Source: Fluviicola sp. (GTDB lineage: Bacteria > Bacteroidota > Bacteroidia > Flavobacteriales_D > Crocinitomicaceae). Taken from it: a stretch of 64,000 nt of DNA. Shown in pieces: positions 8,675 to 16,505 of this stretch. The notes below the pieces were generated by a model that was given only the letters and a program-made list of their open reading frames with translations, was not told the origin of the DNA and did not search any database. How positions within the stretch are numbered: position 1 is the first letter of the stretch; every line of letters begins with the position of its first letter. The stretch is taken from contig NZ_JAQSWB010000001.1 in assembly GCF_029266855.1 (NCBI RefSeq), positions 496,001 through 560,000 of the forward strand. Direction: 5' to 3'. A program made the position numbers and the translations under genes.

Positions 8675-10004
8675 ATTCGATTTTTTCCTTTGTTTGATTA
8701 ATCCATTTCAAATAAATAAAGGATCCTAATCCCATTGTAATAAAATAAACATATTCAACGAGCCAAACCCACTGAATAGGCCAGTTCCATACTTTAATGA
8801 AAAGATAAGCTGAAATAATATAGAAAGTGGTAGATAGACATTCCACTAAAAAGGTGATCCGTGTTTTCCCGATCCCGCTGATGGTTTGAAAAAACACACT
8901 GCCCGTTCCATAGATCAGGATAGATCCGCTGACAACTCTAAGGACTTGTGCGCTTTTCTCCACATGTTCCGGATGATCTGAAACAAGCCGGATCAGGGCT
9001 TCGGGATAAAGTACGGCTCCGTGAAAGGTAAGAACTAAAAAACTTATGGTTAAAAGTTGCATCCTTCGCTGAATGACTGGAAGCTGATGAAACTGTTTTG
9101 CACCGAAATATTGGGCGATATATGTTTTTGTAGCTGCTGCGAATCCCCAGATAGGAACGAAGGCCAAGAAGTAAATGTATCGGATATTCAAGGAAATTGT
9201 CAGGTTGTCTCCACCCATTTGTTCAATCCAGATGAAAAAGATGGTCCAGATCGAAAGAGCAACAATTCCCTGCAGAAGAAGCGGAAAACCGATTTTTAAA
9301 TTTTCCTTTATTTGAAACTTACTGATCAAACTTTCTTTCCAAATGGGGTATTGCGTTTTTAATTTTCCGCCAACCAGGGTAGAAAGAAGGAAAAGCATTG
9401 CCAGGAATTCTGCGCTTGTTGAGGCAATGGCGGCTCCTTCAAGTCCTAGTTGCGGGAACGGACCTACCCCAAAGACTAAAAAATAGTCGAGGATGATGTT
9501 TGAAATCGCTGCGATCAGTGAAGCTATGAGAACAAGTGTTGTTTTTCCGACAGCTAAATAGGACGCCTGGATGCTGATTGTTATAGTAGCTGCCCAAAAG
9601 GAATAACTCCTGATTTCAAGAAAAGATTGTTCTGCCTGTGCTAATTCATAGTTTGTAACCAGATATCCCATGAGTGCAGGCATGCAAAGCTGGACTAAAA
9701 TGGTGAGCAGTATTGCTGCGGAGAATAAAATGATGAAATTGGACTGGAAAACAGCAGCAAATCCTTTCTGATTCTTTTCGCCCACCTTTTGCGCCATTGC
9801 AATCTGTGCTCCGTCGCCCAGCCCGATAAAAACCATGTACATGGTAATATACCAAAGTCCTGCACTTCCGGAAGCATCATAAGCCAGTTTACTGTACCTG
9901 CTTAAAAATGCGGCATCAGTAATGGCAATTACGGATTGAATGAATCCACTAAGCATCATTGGCAGAGCAACTGTAAGAATGCTCCTGTATCGAATGTCAA
10001 GCAT
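8667..10004 (-). CDS. MATE-family efflux transporter
   Basis: 445 aa integral membrane protein with about 12 hydrophobic segments in two halves, typical of MATE/DinF-type antiporters that export drugs or metabolites using Na+ or H+ gradients. Family-like stretches include AVPMMLSG-type start (ALPMMLSGFIQSV), NIILDYFLVFG and GAAIAS. Its ATG overlaps the stop of rlmI (TAATG) and its 3' end overlaps fmt by eight bases, showing a tight operon. Substrate cannot be told from sequence. Confidence 0.9.
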   Translation of the reverse strand: MLDIRYRSILTVALPMMLSGFIQSVIAITDAAFLSRYSKLAYDASGSAGLWYITMYMVFIGLGDGAQIAMAQKVGEKNQKGFAAVFQSNFIILFSAAILLTILVQLCMPALMGYLVTNYELAQAEQSFLEIRSYSFWAATITISIQASYLAVGKTTLVLIASLIAAISNIILDYFLVFGVGPFPQLGLEGAAIASTSAEFLAMLFLLSTLVGGKLKTQYPIWKESLISKFQIKENLKIGFPLLLQGIVALSIWTIFFIWIEQMGGDNLTISLNIRYIYFLAFVPIWGFAAATKTYIAQYFGAKQFHQLPVIQRRMQLLTISFLVLTFHGAVLYPEALIRLVSDHPEHVEKSAQVLRVVSGSILIYGTGSVFFQTISGIGKTRITFLVECLSTTFYIISAYLFIKVWNWPIQWVWLVEYVYFITMGLGSFIYLKWINQTKEKIEYE

Positions 10005-11173
10005 TAAATAATCTGTAAAAGCAATCCTTTTAAATATTCACCTTCCGGGTGGAAAGCATTAATAGGGTGATCTGCCGGCTGGTGCAATTGCTCCAGGATT
10101 TTTACTGTTCTCCCGGATTCAATCGCTGCGGCGATAATCGTATTTGTAAATAATTGTTTGTCAACCACCTGGGAGCAACTGTAGGTCATTAATAAACCTC
10201 CCGGACGAATATGCTGAATAGCCATTGAATTCAGGCGTTTGTATCCCTGAACTGCCTGGTGTCTTTTATCGCGGTGCTTTGCAAATGCCGGTGGATCTAA
10301 AATGATAATATCGTATTCTTCTCCTGTTTCACGAATGAAATTCATAGCATCGGCAACAATAGATTGGTGATTTTTAAATCCGTTCAGTTCAATGTTCGCG
10401 TCCGTTAATTCAATCGCTTTCTTTGAGCTGTCTAAGGAATGGACTTCTTTCGCGCCATCTTTCAATGCAGCAAGACTAAAACCGCCTGAATAACAAAAGG
10501 TATTCAATATTTTTGCTCCTTCAGCATATTTTGCCAATAAGGCTCTGTTCTCGCGCTGATCTATAAAGAATCCGGTTTTTTGCCCGGTGATCCAGTCCAA
10601 CTGATATTTCACACCGTTCTCCAATGCAATATGCGGAGTTTCACATGTTCCGAATAAGTAACCATCCTCGACCGGAATTCTTCCCGGAAGTGTTTCCTTG
10701 GATTTGTTGTAAACGGCTTTTAAATCGCTTCCCAAAGCATGAACCAATGCATTCTTGATCAGATCAATTTGCAGGTACATTCCCAAACTGTGACATTGGA
10801 TAACCGCAACACCTCCATAATAATCAATTACAAGACCCGGCATTTCGTCGCCTTCACCATGAACCAATCTGCAGATCGAATTGTCTTCTCGGAAAAGATG
10901 TAGTTTTTTACGCAGGTCAACAGCATTGGAAATACGCTTGTTGAAAAACTCCTGGTCAATCTGATCCCCGTTAAATGTCAGAATTCGTACAGCGATGGAG
11001 CCATGTTGAAAATGTCCTTTTGCAATTTCATTATTTCGTGAATCCAGAACAGATACAACTTCTCCGTCTTCAATCGTAAGTGGCATTTCTTTTAAGGCGC
11101 CGGAAAAAATCCACGGATGTCTTCTTTCCATAGATTGCGTTTTGTGCGGGAGTAATTGAACACTGGGATACAT
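10004..11173 (-). CDS. rlmI: Class I SAM-dependent rRNA methyltransferase, RlmI-like
   Basis: 389 aa from the ATG at 11173. N-terminal PUA domain (RRHPWIFSGAL..GE.VSVLDSR), a middle EEHEC-like domain, then a Rossmann methyltransferase with FCYSGGFSLAAL (motif I) and DPPAFAKHR (motif IV). Relatives methylate C5 of a 23S rRNA cytosine (RlmI, m5C1962); exact target is inference. A longer frame opens at a TTG (11191), but that TTG lies inside the -7 box TATCTTTG (11189-11196), so the ATG at 11173 is chosen. First gene of the operon with MATE and fmt. Confidence 0.88.
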   Translation of the reverse strand: MYPSVQLLPHKTQSMERRHPWIFSGALKEMPLTIEDGEVVSVLDSRNNEIAKGHFQHGSIAVRILTFNGDQIDQEFFNKRISNAVDLRKKLHLFREDNSICRLVHGEGDEMPGLVIDYYGGVAVIQCHSLGMYLQIDLIKNALVHALGSDLKAVYNKSKETLPGRIPVEDGYLFGTCETPHIALENGVKYQLDWITGQKTGFFIDQRENRALLAKYAEGAKILNTFCYSGGFSLAALKDGAKEVHSLDSSKKAIELTDANIELNGFKNHQSIVADAMNFIRETGEEYDIIILDPPAFAKHRDKRHQAVQGYKRLNSMAIQHIRPGGLLMTYSCSQVVDKQLFTNTIIAAAIESGRTVKILEQLHQPADHPINAFHPEGEYLKGLLLQII

Positions 11174-11188
11174 ATCTGATTTTTTGTG

Positions 11189-11196
11189 CAAAGATA
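11189..11196 (-). promoter_or_regulatory. -7 box of the rlmI operon promoter
   Basis: Reverse-strand TATCTTTG, exact TAnnTTTG, 15 bases before the chosen ATG. It overlaps a TTG that would otherwise be an upstream start. Confidence 0.6.
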
Positions 11197-11271
11197 GTTT
11201 AAATTGAAAAGTGAGAATTGAAAGGATAGAAGTGAAGTTAAATGATTGTAGAAAATGATTCCGTAAAACTG

Positions 11272-11294
11272 GTCTAGGGTTTATAACCCTAGAC
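11272..11294. repeat. Perfect 10+3+10 palindrome between divergent promoters
   Basis: GTCTAGGGTT-TAT-AACCCTAGAC, with no mismatch. It lies between the rlmI promoter (reverse) and the promoter at 11371 (forward). A tight 10-bp stem with a three-base loop, or a dimer-binding operator, are both possible. It is not followed closely by a T run on the reverse strand; on the forward strand T-rich sequence starts 12 bases later. Confidence 0.7.
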
Positions 11295-11370
11295 GGGTGG
11301 TTAACTTTTTTTTTCTTATATTTTTATTAATGCGAGAACACGAGACATGTCTCTGCGTCTGCATATTTTT

Positions 11371-11378
11371 TATCTTTG
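11371..11378 (+). promoter_or_regulatory. -7 box of the 11.4-13.7 kb operon
   Basis: TATCTTTG, exact TAnnTTTG, 23 bases before the ATG at 11402. It decides the start of the first gene, because the longer open frame begins upstream of this promoter. Confidence 0.6.
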
Positions 11379-11401
11379 TGTATATTCCACAAAAAAGAAA
11401 G

Positions 11402-11821
11402 ATGTCTTATTCAATTCAAGTGTTTCTAAAAAATAATTCCTTTTCAGAAGAATATGCTCAAGAGAAGCATGAAGGAAAAGATTCGCCTGAAAATATCCGC
11501 TACGAATGGGAAGATGAATTTCGTTTGACTGATTCTTCGGATGTATTAGAGATAGTGCGGGATCAACCCTTTATTTTGGCAGGAGAAATCGGAGACGGTA
11601 AGACGTTTCATTACGAGATCCAGGATGTGATCCAGTTTATTTTCCACGGAGAAAACGGGGCAACGGCAATTGTTTTTTCTGAAAAGTGCCTGGATGAGTA
11701 TATCATTGACCACGATCATCAGAAACTGAAAGTTTATTTGAACGACGACGAAGTGGTGGAAAACCCGGTTCCGGGAGTTTATATTGTTTTAAGTGCGTTT
11801 CCAAAGGAATTAAGAAATTAA
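11402..11821 (+). CDS. Conserved-looking hypothetical protein (139 aa)
   Basis: Not recognised. Soluble, acidic protein (MSYSIQVFLKNNSFSEEY..) with no signal peptide or membrane segment. It is rich in Asp/Glu and predicted mixed alpha/beta; it ends in VYIVLSAFPKELRN. The open frame extends 35 codons upstream, but that part is hydrophobic junk crossing the -7 box at 11371, so the ATG at 11402 (after AAGAAAG) is preferred. Its stop overlaps the ABC ATPase start (TAATG), which implies coupled translation and a shared role with the ATPase and YihY protein. Confidence 0.7.
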   Translation: MSYSIQVFLKNNSFSEEYAQEKHEGKDSPENIRYEWEDEFRLTDSSDVLEIVRDQPFILAGEIGDGKTFHYEIQDVIQFIFHGENGATAIVFSEKCLDEYIIDHDHQKLKVYLNDDEVVENPVPGVYIVLSAFPKELRN

Positions 11822-12759
11822 TGCTTTCAATCAGGCAGATTCATTTTTCATACAGCGAACAAAAGAAAGTTTTACAGGGAGTATCAATCGATTTAAACCC
11901 AGGTGAAATTTTTGGCATTGTCGGGGCAAGTGGTGGAGGAAAATCTACGCTACTGAAAATTATTGCCGGTCTTTTGGATTCCTCAAAAGGAACAGTTCAT
12001 TGGAAGGATGAACGGATTCCGGGACCAGGTGAACGTTTGATTCCGGGGCATCCTGAAATTCAACTGGTAAACCAGGATTTTAACCTGGACCTGTTTCATA
12101 CTGTAAGAGAAAATATCCTGCTGAAAATACTCCATTTACCTGAAAAAGCTCAGCTTCGTTTTTGTGAAGAACTACTCGAGCTGGTTGAACTGAAAGAAGC
12201 CGAGAATAAACAAGCGCGCTATTTATCGGGTGGCGAGCAACAGCGTTTATCTATTGCAAGAGCTTTAGCTTTGGAATCTGAAGTGTTGCTGTTGGATGAA
12301 CCCTTTTCTCATTTGGATGCCCATTTACGGCTGAAGATCGGAGCCTACATCAAGCAATTGATCGAGATACGAAATGTATTATGTATCCTGGTTTCTCATG
12401 AAGGTGACGAAGTCATGCAATGGTGTCAGAAGATCGGTTTTCTTCACAAAGGGAAATTAAGCCGGGTGGATACACCTCAGGCTTTTTATTTTAATCCTTC
12501 CAATTTTAATGAAGGAGCTTATTTTGGAGAATTAAATGAAATTAAACAAGGGGAAACTAAAATTTTATTTCGACCTTGTGAATATAAAATTGTACAAAAT
12601 AGTGGTTTGGAAGTGGAATTCACAGGCGCTGTTTTCTTTGGTGCTTATTGGAAATCATTTTTCAAAACAAAGCACAAAAAAACAATTGTTCTGTATGCGG
12701 ATAAACCACTTAAAAAAGTAAAATACATTGAGCGCAAAAGTAAAAATACCAAAGCTTAG
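11821..12759 (+). CDS. ABC transporter ATP-binding protein (orphan)
   Basis: 312 aa nucleotide-binding subunit. Walker A GASGGGKST (35-43), Q-loop region VNQDF (83-87), signature LSGGEQQR (135-142), Walker B VLLLDEP (155-161) and switch His in VSHEGDE. After ~residue 215 there is a TOBE-like extension (ILFRPCEYKI..EVEFTGAVFFGAYW), as in PotA/MalK-type importers. No ABC permease or binding protein is next to it: the following gene is a YihY/BrkB protein that it overlaps by 32 bases. Whether the YihY protein is its membrane partner is open. Confidence 0.9.
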   Translation: MLSIRQIHFSYSEQKKVLQGVSIDLNPGEIFGIVGASGGGKSTLLKIIAGLLDSSKGTVHWKDERIPGPGERLIPGHPEIQLVNQDFNLDLFHTVRENILLKILHLPEKAQLRFCEELLELVELKEAENKQARYLSGGEQQRLSIARALALESEVLLLDEPFSHLDAHLRLKIGAYIKQLIEIRNVLCILVSHEGDEVMQWCQKIGFLHKGKLSRVDTPQAFYFNPSNFNEGAYFGELNEIKQGETKILFRPCEYKIVQNSGLEVEFTGAVFFGAYWKSFFKTKHKKTIVLYADKPLKKVKYIERKSKNTKA

Positions 12760-13681
12760 CTGGAAGGAGGTTAGAACACTTTTCAAAAGAACATTTGTTG
12801 AGTTCTTCCAGGAAGAATCCTTTTTTCATGGTGCTGCACTGGCATATTATGCGGTTTTTGCCATTATCCCGATTATTTATCTTGCTGTAATTAGTTTTGG
12901 TAATATCCTGGGACAGGAAGAGATTCTGCGTCTAATTAAAGTATTACTTGAAGAGCAGGTCGGTTTAAAAGACAGTTCGGGTATTCTCGACTTTCTATCT
13001 GAAGTTCATTTTGAGAAGAGCAGTGTCATACTCAACATTATCGGGATTATTGCTTTGATGTTTTCAAGTTCCGGATTGATCTCTTCACTTAGATTAAGTA
13101 TCAATGAGTTCTACGATATTCATGTGAAAATTGATGATCGGAAAACCCAAATTCTCTACGCGGTTTTCATCAAATTGGTTGCTGTTTTTATGCTGGCTGT
13201 ATTTGGTGTGACCATCGTATTGCTTTATACAGGAGAAACCATTTTCATGTCTGTGAGCGGAAAGTTGTACGATTCATTGCACCTGGAACAACAATGGATC
13301 ATGAGCGGACTGGAACATGTCGTTGCAATCGGAATTAATACCATTTTATTTTCATTGGTCTATAAATTTCTCCACGACGGAAAGGTGGTCTGGAAACTGG
13401 CTCTTTCAGGTGGTTTACTGACTTCTTTCTTATTATACATCGGACAAATAGGACTGAAATTCTACCTTACTAATTTCTTCTTCGGAAGTCAAATGGGCAT
13501 TGCCGGGACCTTACTCATCTTCCTTGCGTGGATGTATTATTCCTCTCAAATTATTTTCCTTGGTGCGAAATTCATCAAAGTTTATTCGGAACTGATCGGA
13601 AAACCCATCATCTTCGAAGTGCACAAATTATTGCAGAATATGCAAAAAAGGAAAAAAGATACCACAAGACTTCCGGAATAA
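12728..13681 (+). CDS. YihY/BrkB-family inner membrane protein
   Basis: 317 aa with about six transmembrane segments. N-terminal FFQEESFFHGAALAYYAVFAIIP and the central ALMFSSSGLISSLRLSINEFYDI are typical of the YihY/BrkB family (once misnamed RNase BN). Function in the family is poorly known. The frame has no ATG before residue ~75, so the start is taken as the TTG at 12728, overlapping the end of the ATPase gene by 32 bases. The basic C-terminal tail faces the cytoplasm. Membership of the ATPase operon is clear from the overlap. Confidence 0.85.
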   Translation: MSAKVKIPKLSWKEVRTLFKRTFVEFFQEESFFHGAALAYYAVFAIIPIIYLAVISFGNILGQEEILRLIKVLLEEQVGLKDSSGILDFLSEVHFEKSSVILNIIGIIALMFSSSGLISSLRLSINEFYDIHVKIDDRKTQILYAVFIKLVAVFMLAVFGVTIVLLYTGETIFMSVSGKLYDSLHLEQQWIMSGLEHVVAIGINTILFSLVYKFLHDGKVVWKLALSGGLLTSFLLYIGQIGLKFYLTNFFFGSQMGIAGTLLIFLAWMYYSSQIIFLGAKFIKVYSELIGKPIIFEVHKLLQNMQKRKKDTTRLPE

Positions 13682-13695
13682 ATTTTCCTACTAAC

Positions 13696-13726
13696 TTGTA
13701 AAGATTAAATAATAATCATACTTTTG
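13696..13726 (+). promoter_or_regulatory. Promoter of the XRE/S24 regulator
   Basis: TTG (13696-13698), 20-base spacer, TACTTTTG (13719-13726): a good fit to the Bacteroidota TTG-N19-TAnnTTTG pattern. Only eight bases separate it from the ATG at 13735, so translation may begin at that ATG without a leader or at the next ATG (13744). Confidence 0.65.
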
Positions 13727-13734
13727 ATTAAAAT

Positions 13735-14565
13735 ATGATCACCATGAAGTTAGGAAACAATTTGAAACTCATTCGCAAAAGCAAGAAAAAATCCCAGGAA
13801 GAAGTTGCTACGGAACTAGGTTTAACGCGAAGCAGTTATTCGGGTTACGAAAATGAAATTGCAGAACCCGGAATAGATACCCTGATCGCTTTGAGCAACT
13901 ACTATGCAGTTCCTATTGATGATTTGCTAACCAAAGATTTTTCAACGTTTACGGAAAGTGACTGGACAACCATCAGTTCCGGTTTATACGCTGATATCAA
14001 CGGAAATAACTTACGCGTTTTAACTTCTTTGGTGGATGCTGATGATAATGAAATGATCGAATTGATTCCTCAGCAGGCAAGAGCAGGTTACACAACCGGT
14101 TACGCCGATCCTGATTACCTGAAGGTTCTTCCTACTTTTAGTTTGCCTTTTTTATCCAAAAACAGAAAGTACCGCTCTTTTCCCATTATCGGTGATTCAA
14201 TGCCACCGGTTGAGGAAGGTTCTTTTGTTGTCGCCGAATACATCCAGAACTGGGGAAGTGTCCGCAACGGAACGCCTTGTATTGTTGTCACAAAAGACGA
14301 TGGGATCGTATTCAAGATCGTGAATAATTTCATTGAAACGCAACAGTCTTTTGAGTTGTGTTCTACTAATCCTTTGTATTTGCCTTACTACGTAAAGGTG
14401 AATGATATTGTGGAAATGTGGAAATTCGTTAATTATATTTCTCCTAGCTTACCTGAAATGCGTATCGACGATTCTCAATTAACAAGAAGTATCCAGGACT
14501 TACAGCGTGAAATTATCGATCTGAAAAGAACCGTTAGCGGGGAAGCGAAAAACCTTGCTCATTAA
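13735..14565 (+). CDS. XRE-family regulator with S24 (LexA-like) peptidase domain
   Basis: 276 aa. HTH_3 DNA-binding domain at residues ~5-62 (LKLIRKSKKKSQEEVATELGL..SGYENE), then an S24 domain with nucleophile Ser155 in GDSM (153-156) and probable general base Lys194 (IVFK). An Ala117-Gly118 pair lies 37 residues before the serine, the spacing seen for LexA/CI autocleavage. Residues 245-270 are predicted coiled coil. Likely a stress-responsive repressor; regulon unknown. The first or second ATG (13735/13744) could start it. Its 3' end overlaps recQ by 32 bases, tail to tail. Confidence 0.85.
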   Translation: MITMKLGNNLKLIRKSKKKSQEEVATELGLTRSSYSGYENEIAEPGIDTLIALSNYYAVPIDDLLTKDFSTFTESDWTTISSGLYADINGNNLRVLTSLVDADDNEMIELIPQQARAGYTTGYADPDYLKVLPTFSLPFLSKNRKYRSFPIIGDSMPPVEEGSFVVAEYIQNWGSVRNGTPCIVVTKDDGIVFKIVNNFIETQQSFELCSTNPLYLPYYVKVNDIVEMWKFVNYISPSLPEMRIDDSQLTRSIQDLQREIIDLKRTVSGEAKNLAH

Positions 14566-16426
14566 ACACAATCCGCTCCTGGTTAATTAATTCCCTCAAA
14601 GTCGTTTTGATTTTGGAGGCAAAGGACGTATCGTAGCGGGCAATGATGTCGGACAGGCTCATGGTGTTTTGTTCCAGTAAGGCAATTAATTCCAATTCCA
14701 GTCTGGGGTGTTTTTCAAGCAGGTTCTGTTCGAGGCAATAATCGCATTTTCCACAGGGTTCGCTTTTTTGACCGAAATAGGATATGATAAACTGAGGCCT
14801 GCAATGTTTTTCTTCAATGAACTTCTTCATCACGTTCATTCGTTCCAGGGCGCGTTCTTTTCTGAAATGGTATACTTCAGCTTTTAATTCCACGTAATCA
14901 TCCGGGAATCGTTCGTGAAGAAAAGTGACCATTGGTAAGTCTGTTCGCCAGGTAATATCAATAATCCCGTGTTCTTCCAGGTATTTCAATTGGCGCTCCA
15001 GTTCCTGGCTGGAGATTTTCAATCGCTGGCAGGCATCGGCTTCATCTAATTCGCAAAAGGAATCAAATACCTCGCTGTGATTTCTGCAGACCCAGGTAAT
15101 CAAAGGATCGAGAACAGGATTCTTTAATTGAAATCCGTACAAATGGGTGTTGTCAATGCTGATCTTGATCCGTGAACCTTTCAATCCCTGTTCGGAAAAG
15201 AGTATGCTGCCGTTCATTTCAAGTAGTTTAAATGCCGGATAAACTTCCGTGACATTCAGGTTGAATTTTTTTACGAAATTATTGAATTGCAATACGTATG
15301 ACTCGTGCTCGCCGGAACCGATCGCAATTTTCAGGTAATTACATAAAGCCCTGTAAATCAACTTAATTTTATCGGTGCTTGGGAATTGTGCCAAAACACG
15401 TTCTGCAACTTCGTTCACATCTGCAGGCTCAATAAATGCAAAAGTTCTGGCTTCATTTCCGTCACGACCGGCTCTTCCGGCTTCCTGGAAATAAGATTCC
15501 GGGTTATTCGGAATTTCATAATGCGCTACAAAACGGACATTGGGTTTATCGATTCCCATTCCAAAGGCATTCGTTGCAACCATGATAGGTGTTTTTTCAG
15601 AGAGCCAATTGGATAAAGCAAGACTTCGTTCCTTACTGTTCATTCCGCCGTGGTACATGTTTGCTTTGATCTTTCTCGACTGAAGGTAGATCATTACGTC
15701 CTTCACGCTTTTCCTGGTTTGGCAATAAATGATTCCCACATCATTCGGATTTTTGTGAATCCATTTCGTGATTGCATCCAGTTTATTCGAAACGTGATAA
15801 ACTTCATAACTTACGTTGGTGCGCTCAAAGGAAGCTTCGAATAATTCCGGGTTTTTCAATTTCAAATGAGTAGCAATATCTTCCTTGACCTTCGGAGTTG
15901 CAGTTGCAGTAACTGCTATGATCGGAACTTGAGGATGGTACTCTCTCAATTTGGCTATTTCAAGGTAGGCTGGTCTGAAATCATGCCCCCATTCTGAAAT
16001 ACAATGCGCTTCATCAACAACAAACAAACCGATTTCCATCTGTTTTACACGCTCCTGGAATAAGCGGGTTTGGATGCGCTCCGGGGAAATATAAAGAAAG
16101 TCTACTCCTCCGAACTTCGCGTTGTCAAGTAAAATGTCTATCTCCCGAAAAGAAAGTCCGCTTGTCAATGCTTTTGCACGGATTCCTCTTTTTTGTAATT
16201 GATTTACCTGGTCTTCCATCAAAGCGATCAAAGGAGATACAACGATGGTGATTCCTTCCCGTGCAATTCCGGGAACCTGAAAGCAAATTGATTTCCCGCC
16301 GCCTGTAGGTAAAAGCGCGATGACGTCCTTCCCATAAATGGAAGCATCAATAATCTCTTCCTGCATCGGTCGAAATTGTGAATAACCCCAATAGTTGGAA
16401 AGAATTTCTTCGCTCTTTTTTGACAT
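14534..16426 (-). CDS. recQ: RecQ-family ATP-dependent DNA helicase
   Basis: 630 aa from ATG 16426 (MSKKSEEIL); the frame is open 18 codons further up to 16480 but that part crosses the 26-bp hairpin at 16453-16478 and is not protein-like. 3'-5' SF2 helicase: motif I LPTGGGKS, DEAH box in VVDEAHCISEWGHDFRP, motif VI QEAGRAGRDG. The RecQ-C zinc site (CGKCDYC, plus an upstream Cys in CRPQF) is at ~560-590. No HRDC domain follows: the protein ends in a short winged-helix-like tail. Acts in recombination repair and fork processing. Confidence 0.93.
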   Translation of the reverse strand: MSKKSEEILSNYWGYSQFRPMQEEIIDASIYGKDVIALLPTGGGKSICFQVPGIAREGITIVVSPLIALMEDQVNQLQKRGIRAKALTSGLSFREIDILLDNAKFGGVDFLYISPERIQTRLFQERVKQMEIGLFVVDEAHCISEWGHDFRPAYLEIAKLREYHPQVPIIAVTATATPKVKEDIATHLKLKNPELFEASFERTNVSYEVYHVSNKLDAITKWIHKNPNDVGIIYCQTRKSVKDVMIYLQSRKIKANMYHGGMNSKERSLALSNWLSEKTPIMVATNAFGMGIDKPNVRFVAHYEIPNNPESYFQEAGRAGRDGNEARTFAFIEPADVNEVAERVLAQFPSTDKIKLIYRALCNYLKIAIGSGEHESYVLQFNNFVKKFNLNVTEVYPAFKLLEMNGSILFSEQGLKGSRIKISIDNTHLYGFQLKNPVLDPLITWVCRNHSEVFDSFCELDEADACQRLKISSQELERQLKYLEEHGIIDITWRTDLPMVTFLHERFPDDYVELKAEVYHFRKERALERMNVMKKFIEEKHCRPQFIISYFGQKSEPCGKCDYCLEQNLLEKHPRLELELIALLEQNTMSLSDIIARYDTSFASKIKTTLRELINQERIVFNEQGFSLPR

Positions 16427-16452
16427 AATCAGTTGTTTACAAGAGTTAAGTT

Positions 16453-16478
16453 GGACGTAATATTGCGGAATTACGTCC
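16453..16478 (-). repeat. 26-bp hairpin element, copy 1
   Basis: Reverse strand: a 9-bp perfect stem GGACGTAAT / ATTACGTCC with loop TCCGCAAT. It lies 28 bases after the stop of the DUF3298-like gene and just before recQ. An almost identical copy (25 of 26 bases) lies 20 bases after the hemB stop at 46234-46259, in the same orientation relative to its upstream gene. No T run follows. Confidence 0.75.
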
Positions 16479-16505
16479 ATTTTTTGGAATCGTAAGTTTA
16501 CAAAT

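Noticed and set aside
11297-11401. N-terminal extension (MVNFFFLIFLLMREHE..) of the 139-aa protein as a signal peptide
   Set aside because: It crosses the -7 box TATCTTTG at 11371, so it should not be in the mRNA.
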